From: a bacterium
Lineage (GTDB): Bacteria > Zhuqueibacterota > Zhuqueibacteria > Residuimicrobiales > Residuimicrobiaceae
DNA length: 64,000 nucleotides
Direction of reading: 5' to 3'
Assembly (NCBI GenBank): GCA_029554865.1
Contig: JAKPUX010000074.1
Coordinates: 30,359 to 94,358, forward strand
Position 1 is the first letter of the stretch, and each line of letters starts with the position of its first letter. Shown piece by piece: positions 60,310-64,000 of the stretch. The notes beneath the pieces were generated by a model. The model saw nothing but the letters and a program-made list of their open reading frames with translations, was not told the DNA's origin and did no database searches. Position numbers and translations under genes: made by a program.

Positions 60310-61452
60310 ATGAACACTATGGAACACTGGCAGCAACTCCTCAGGGGCAGTCTCACCAAGCCCGAAGAGATTGCCAAACGCTTCGACCTGGATGTCGAAG
60401 AGGTTAAAAAGGTTGCAGAGGTTTTTCAGTTTCGCATTACGCCATATTATGCCAGCCTGATCAAGGAGAAGGGCGATCCCATCTACCGCCAGATTGTACC
60501 CGATGTTGAGGAGCTGGCCGAAAAGAGCGGCATCGCCGATCCTCTTTCGGAAGACAAGGACTCCCCCGTGCCGAGCATTGTCCATCGCTATCCGGACCGT
60601 GTTCTCTTTCTGGTATCGCACAGCTGCGCCTCCTACTGCCGTTTCTGCACCAGGAAACGCAAGGTGGGCAATTCCGACAAGATCAATCCTCGCCATATTG
60701 ATGCCGGCATCGAATATATCCGCCAGCACAGTGAAATCCGCGACGTCATCGTCTCCGGCGGCGACCCGCTCATGCTCGCTGACAGCAAGCTAGAATATAT
60801 TTTGTCTTCTTTGCGTTCTATTAAGCATATAGAGATCATCCGCATCGGTTCGCGCGTGCCCTGTTTTCTGCCGCAGCGCGTCACCCCGGAGCTGGTGAAC
60901 ATGCTGAAAAAGTACCACCCCCTCTACATGAATGTTCACTTTAACCATCCGGATGAGATCACGGAAGAGTCTTCGCGCGCCCTGAACCTGCTTGCAGATG
61001 CGGGCATTCCCCTCGGCAACCAGACGGTTCTGCTCAAGGGCGTCAACGACAATCCCGAGACCATGAAGCGCCTGATGCAGAAACTCCTGACCGTACGCGT
61101 ACGGCCCTACTACATCTATCAGGCCGACTACGTCCAGGGGACCGGCTACCTGCGCACCCGCGTGGAAAAGGGGCTGGAAATCATGCAGGCCTTGCGTGGA
61201 TGGACTTCGGGACTGGCCGTGCCCGCTTTCGTCATCGACGCCCCCGGAGGCGGAGGAAAAATCCCCCTGCTGCCCGAATATGTCCAGTCCGTTGATGACG
61301 AGAAGGTGGTCATGCGCAACTACAAGGGCGAACTTTTCGTCTACCCCCAGGAGTCGAAGGCAGGCAGCCCATCCGTGCCCGCCAATGCTCACAAGGCGCC
61401 CCGCTGCCCGGCCCTGGAGGCATTTCCTGAACTGGAAGAAATCATCTGCTAG
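60310..61452 (+). CDS. kamA: KamA-family radical SAM aminomutase (lysine 2,3-aminomutase-like)
   Basis: HSCASYCRFCTRKRKVG, SGGDPLML, YYIYQADYVQGTGYLRT, VIDAPGGGGKIPLLPEYV (PLP Lys). Confidence 0.93.
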   Translation: MNTMEHWQQLLRGSLTKPEEIAKRFDLDVEEVKKVAEVFQFRITPYYASLIKEKGDPIYRQIVPDVEELAEKSGIADPLSEDKDSPVPSIVHRYPDRVLFLVSHSCASYCRFCTRKRKVGNSDKINPRHIDAGIEYIRQHSEIRDVIVSGGDPLMLADSKLEYILSSLRSIKHIEIIRIGSRVPCFLPQRVTPELVNMLKKYHPLYMNVHFNHPDEITEESSRALNLLADAGIPLGNQTVLLKGVNDNPETMKRLMQKLLTVRVRPYYIYQADYVQGTGYLRTRVEKGLEIMQALRGWTSGLAVPAFVIDAPGGGGKIPLLPEYVQSVDDEKVVMRNYKGELFVYPQESKAGSPSVPANAHKAPRCPALEAFPELEEIIC

Positions 61453-61456
61453 GAAC

Positions 61457-62392
61457 GTGATCGGAAAGAACAGAATCTCACACAGCGCCAAGCCCTACTA
61501 TTCCCCAGCTCCGGATCTGGTCATTCTCTGGGAGTGGGAATACGATGACGATTTTGTCTTTTATCTGGCCGCCGCTGCAAGACGGCGCAGCCTGGAGGTG
61601 CAGATCTATGCACCGGCCCAGCTGCCCGCCTTTCTGCATACCAGCTCACGCGAAGATTACGCCCCCAGGATGGTGATCGACCGCGCCTCTGATGTCCATC
61701 CCTCCCTGCGTCCGGGACTGGATGCCCTCGTCAAACGAGGCACGCAGATCATCAATGAGCCGGCCCGCGTGGAGTGGTGCCGCGACAAGGCGACCATGCA
61801 TCTGGAACTGGTTTCCAGCGGCATCAACGTCCCCTACGGCATCATCGCCTCGCGTCATGACTCCCCTGAAGGGACCTTCAACCTCGCCATGGAAAAGCTG
61901 GGATTGCCTTTCGTGATCAAACCCTCCGAAGGGGGCGGTGGCGAAGGGGTAATCCTCGACGCCGCCTCACCCGGCCATATCGCCGAAGCCCTGAAAAAAA
62001 GCCCGACCGGCAAGGTTGTCCTGCAGAAAAAAGTGGCCCCGCAGCTGCTCAGCGGCCGCCGGGCCTGGTTCAGGGTCTTTTACATCCTCGATCTCATCAC
62101 CCTCTGCTGGTGGGACGACCTCACCCATCTTTATGGACCCTGCGCCGAAAATGATATCCCGCAGGGGAGCCTGGTGCAGATGCAGCAGATCGTCGCCCAC
62201 ATCGCCCGCACGACGCAGATCCATTTCTTCTCGACGGAAATTGCCATCGACCATGACGGCTCCCTGCAGGTCATTGATTTCGTCAACGAGATCTGCGACA
62301 TGCGCATGCGCTCACGCCATGCCAACGGCGTGCCCGACGCCCTGGTCATGAAGATCGTCAATCGCCTCATCGACCACTGCGCCCGCCTTTGA
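61457..62392 (+). CDS. Divergent ATP-grasp protein (third ligase of the operon)
   Basis: GLPFVIKPSEGGGGEGVIL, KVVLQKKVAPQLLSGRRAWFRVFYI, LQVIDFVNEICDMR; GTG at 61457, 4 nt after the kamA stop. Confidence 0.75.
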   Translation: MIGKNRISHSAKPYYSPAPDLVILWEWEYDDDFVFYLAAAARRRSLEVQIYAPAQLPAFLHTSSREDYAPRMVIDRASDVHPSLRPGLDALVKRGTQIINEPARVEWCRDKATMHLELVSSGINVPYGIIASRHDSPEGTFNLAMEKLGLPFVIKPSEGGGGEGVILDAASPGHIAEALKKSPTGKVVLQKKVAPQLLSGRRAWFRVFYILDLITLCWWDDLTHLYGPCAENDIPQGSLVQMQQIVAHIARTTQIHFFSTEIAIDHDGSLQVIDFVNEICDMRMRSRHANGVPDALVMKIVNRLIDHCARL

Positions 62393-62507
62393 TCCGGGGC
62401 AGAGTGCTCCACATCCGGGTCGAACACGGGAAATCGCTTGCCCTTTTCCCTCTTCCTGCGTACTTTGTTGTTGCGCTTTTCCGAATCAATTCATGAGGTA
62501 TTCGATT

Positions 62508-64000
62508 ATGAAGGGGTTGAAACCCGCCCTGTTGCTGCTTTTGCCACTTCTCCTGACCTGGTGGTCCGCCGGTCGCGCCCAGATTACGGAGGCCGAGATC
62601 ACCAGCCAGGAACTCCTGAACCATATCAGCTTTCTCGCCAGTGACACGCTCAAGGGACGACGCTCGGGCAGCCCCGAGGCGGAGAGGGCGGCTGAATATA
62701 TCAGAGACCAGTTCGCCGCTGACGGCCTCGTCCTCCTGGGCAAGGAGGGGCTGCAGAGTTTCGAGGTCCTCAACAGTCTCTCCGCCGGTGAACACAACCG
62801 GCTCAGCATCGGGGGAGAGCATGCCGTCCCGGGCAGGGATTTCACCCCCCTCGCTTTCTCTGAAAACGGGGAGCTCGCCGCCGCCGTCCACTTCGCCGGC
62901 TACGGCTTTGCCATCGAGACCGACTCCCTCACCTGGCAGGATTTTGCCGGACAGGAGCTGAAGGGGAAATGGGCCCTCATCCTTCGCGACGGCCCGCCCC
63001 CTCCCGCATCGGGCCAGGACCGCTTTGAGCCCCATCGCAGCCTTCGCAAGAAGGCCCAGGCTGCGCGGGACCACGGCGCGGCTGGCGTCCTCTTCGTCCC
63101 GGCAGCTGCGCAGGAAGAGGAGTCACTGCCCCGGCTTAACGCCGACCAGGGCCTCGGCAGCCTCGGCATCCCCCTTTTTCATATCCGCCGCAGCCTCGCC
63201 GACCGCATCCTCGCTGGCAGCGGCGTTACCCTTGCCGGCCTGCAGCAGCAGCTCGATTCCACCCTGACGCCCGCCAGCATGGCCCTCCCCTGCACAGTCG
63301 ACGCCCGCGCGGAGGTGGTGCATCAGATGGGCCGCACCCATAACGTCGTCGCCCTGGTGCCGGGGAATGATCCCCTGCTCAAGGATGAATATGTAATCAT
63401 CGGCGCCCACTATGACCACCTCGGCATGGGCGGCCCCGGATCAGGCTCGCGCCGCCCGGATACCCTCGCTGTACACAATGGCGCCGACGACAACGCCTCC
63501 GGCGTAGCCGGTCTCCTCGAACTGTCCGAACAATGGGCTGCAGCAGCGGAAAAGCCCAAACGCTCCCTGCTCTTCATCGCTTTCACCGCTGAGGAGATGG
63601 GGCTGCTCGGCTCCAAATATTTCGTCAACAATCCGCTCATCGACCTCAGCCGTGTCCAGTTGATGATCAATATGGACATGATCGGACGCCTGAATCCCGA
63701 AACCCGCGCCCTTACCTTCGGCGGTACCGGCACCGCCGCCGGCCTGGGCGAGCTGGTCCAGTCACTGGCCGCCGCCCGTGATCTCCACCCAACCCTCTCG
63801 CCGGAAGGGTACGGCCCCTCCGATCATGCCTCCTTCTATGGCCGGGATATCCCCGTCCTCTTCGTCTGGACCAATATCTCCGAAGAGTACCACACCCCGG
63901 ATGATGACGCCTGGCGGATCAATGCGCCGGGCCAGCAGGAGGTGGTAAACCTGGTCTATGACATCAGCCGTGAAGCGGCCGACCGCAGCAGCCGGCTCGC
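62508..64000 (+). CDS. M28-family zinc peptidase with signal peptide, 3'-truncated by window edge
   Basis: MKGLKPALLLLLPLLLTWWSAGRAQ, GAHYDHLG, HNGADDNASG, FTAEEMGLLGS, MDMIGR, PSDHASFYG; missing from the ORF track because no stop lies in the window. Confidence 0.92.
   Translation, partial: MKGLKPALLLLLPLLLTWWSAGRAQITEAEITSQELLNHISFLASDTLKGRRSGSPEAERAAEYIRDQFAADGLVLLGKEGLQSFEVLNSLSAGEHNRLSIGGEHAVPGRDFTPLAFSENGELAAAVHFAGYGFAIETDSLTWQDFAGQELKGKWALILRDGPPPPASGQDRFEPHRSLRKKAQAARDHGAAGVLFVPAAAQEEESLPRLNADQGLGSLGIPLFHIRRSLADRILAGSGVTLAGLQQQLDSTLTPASMALPCTVDARAEVVHQMGRTHNVVALVPGNDPLLKDEYVIIGAHYDHLGMGGPGSGSRRPDTLAVHNGADDNASGVAGLLELSEQWAAAAEKPKRSLLFIAFTAEEMGLLGSKYFVNNPLIDLSRVQLMINMDMIGRLNPETRALTFGGTGTAAGLGELVQSLAAARDLHPTLSPEGYGPSDHASFYGRDIPVLFVWTNISEEYHTPDDDAWRINAPGQQEVVNLVYDISREAADRSSRL

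Noticed and set aside
61196-61456. N-terminal extension of the third ATP-grasp ORF
   Set aside because: It lies entirely in an alternate frame of kamA; GTG 61457 is the plausible start
57767-62392. LysW-type amino-group-carrier lysine/arginine biosynthesis
   Set aside because: No LysW-like small acidic carrier or LysX/LysZ/LysY/LysJ/LysK set is visible in the window
57767-62392. EF-P beta-lysylation system (EpmA/EpmB/EpmC)
   Set aside because: No EF-P or class-II lysyl-tRNA-synthetase-like EpmA gene is present; the ATP-grasp proteins do not resemble EpmA

Overview
The window is 64 kb of GC-rich bacterial chromosome, densely packed with mostly single-copy housekeeping and metabolic genes. 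I saw no rRNA, tRNA, CRISPR array, phage or transposase. Gene content (a GWxTD-domain protein, a surface protein with a FlgD/T9SS-type C-terminal tail, bacillithiol genes, a PFOR, a UbiA-type prenyltransferase) suggests an FCB-group-like lineage such as KSB1 or Calditrichota; this is inference only. About 52 CDS are supported. Main blocks are: a long minus-strand run (about 2.6-24.1 kb) with R3H, mpl, rodZ-like, maf, dtd, UbiA, GWxTD, smc, a GH2-like membrane protein, a HELGH peptidase, a SpoT-like HD protein, a transglutaminase-like protein, CPBP, menA, ubiE, an MltB-like protein and DUF1460; a plus-strand block (24.3-34.0 kb) with a serpin, a T9SS-type surface protein, leuC/leuD-like genes, fRMsr, a rhomboid and an amidase; a hut block interrupted by a SpoIIE phosphatase; metY-metX; bshB1-bshC; carbamoyltransferase-SxtJ; ade; a PFOR with a DHOD-like partner; and, at the right end, the most unusual unit. 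That unit is a tight five-gene operon (57767-62392) encoding two D-Ala-D-Ala-ligase-like ATP-grasp enzymes, a GNAT acetyltransferase, a lysine-2,3-aminomutase-like radical SAM enzyme with conserved catalytic residues, and a third divergent ATP-grasp protein. It looks like a pathway for an undescribed beta-amino-acid (possibly beta-lysine) peptide or conjugate. Other notable signals are intrinsic terminators embedded antisense inside convergent coding genes, a 43-bp tandem repeat with dispersed relatives, a perfect 28-nt palindrome, a GH2-like protein that has lost its catalytic Asn-Glu motif, and a stand-alone SpoT-hydrolase-like HD protein.
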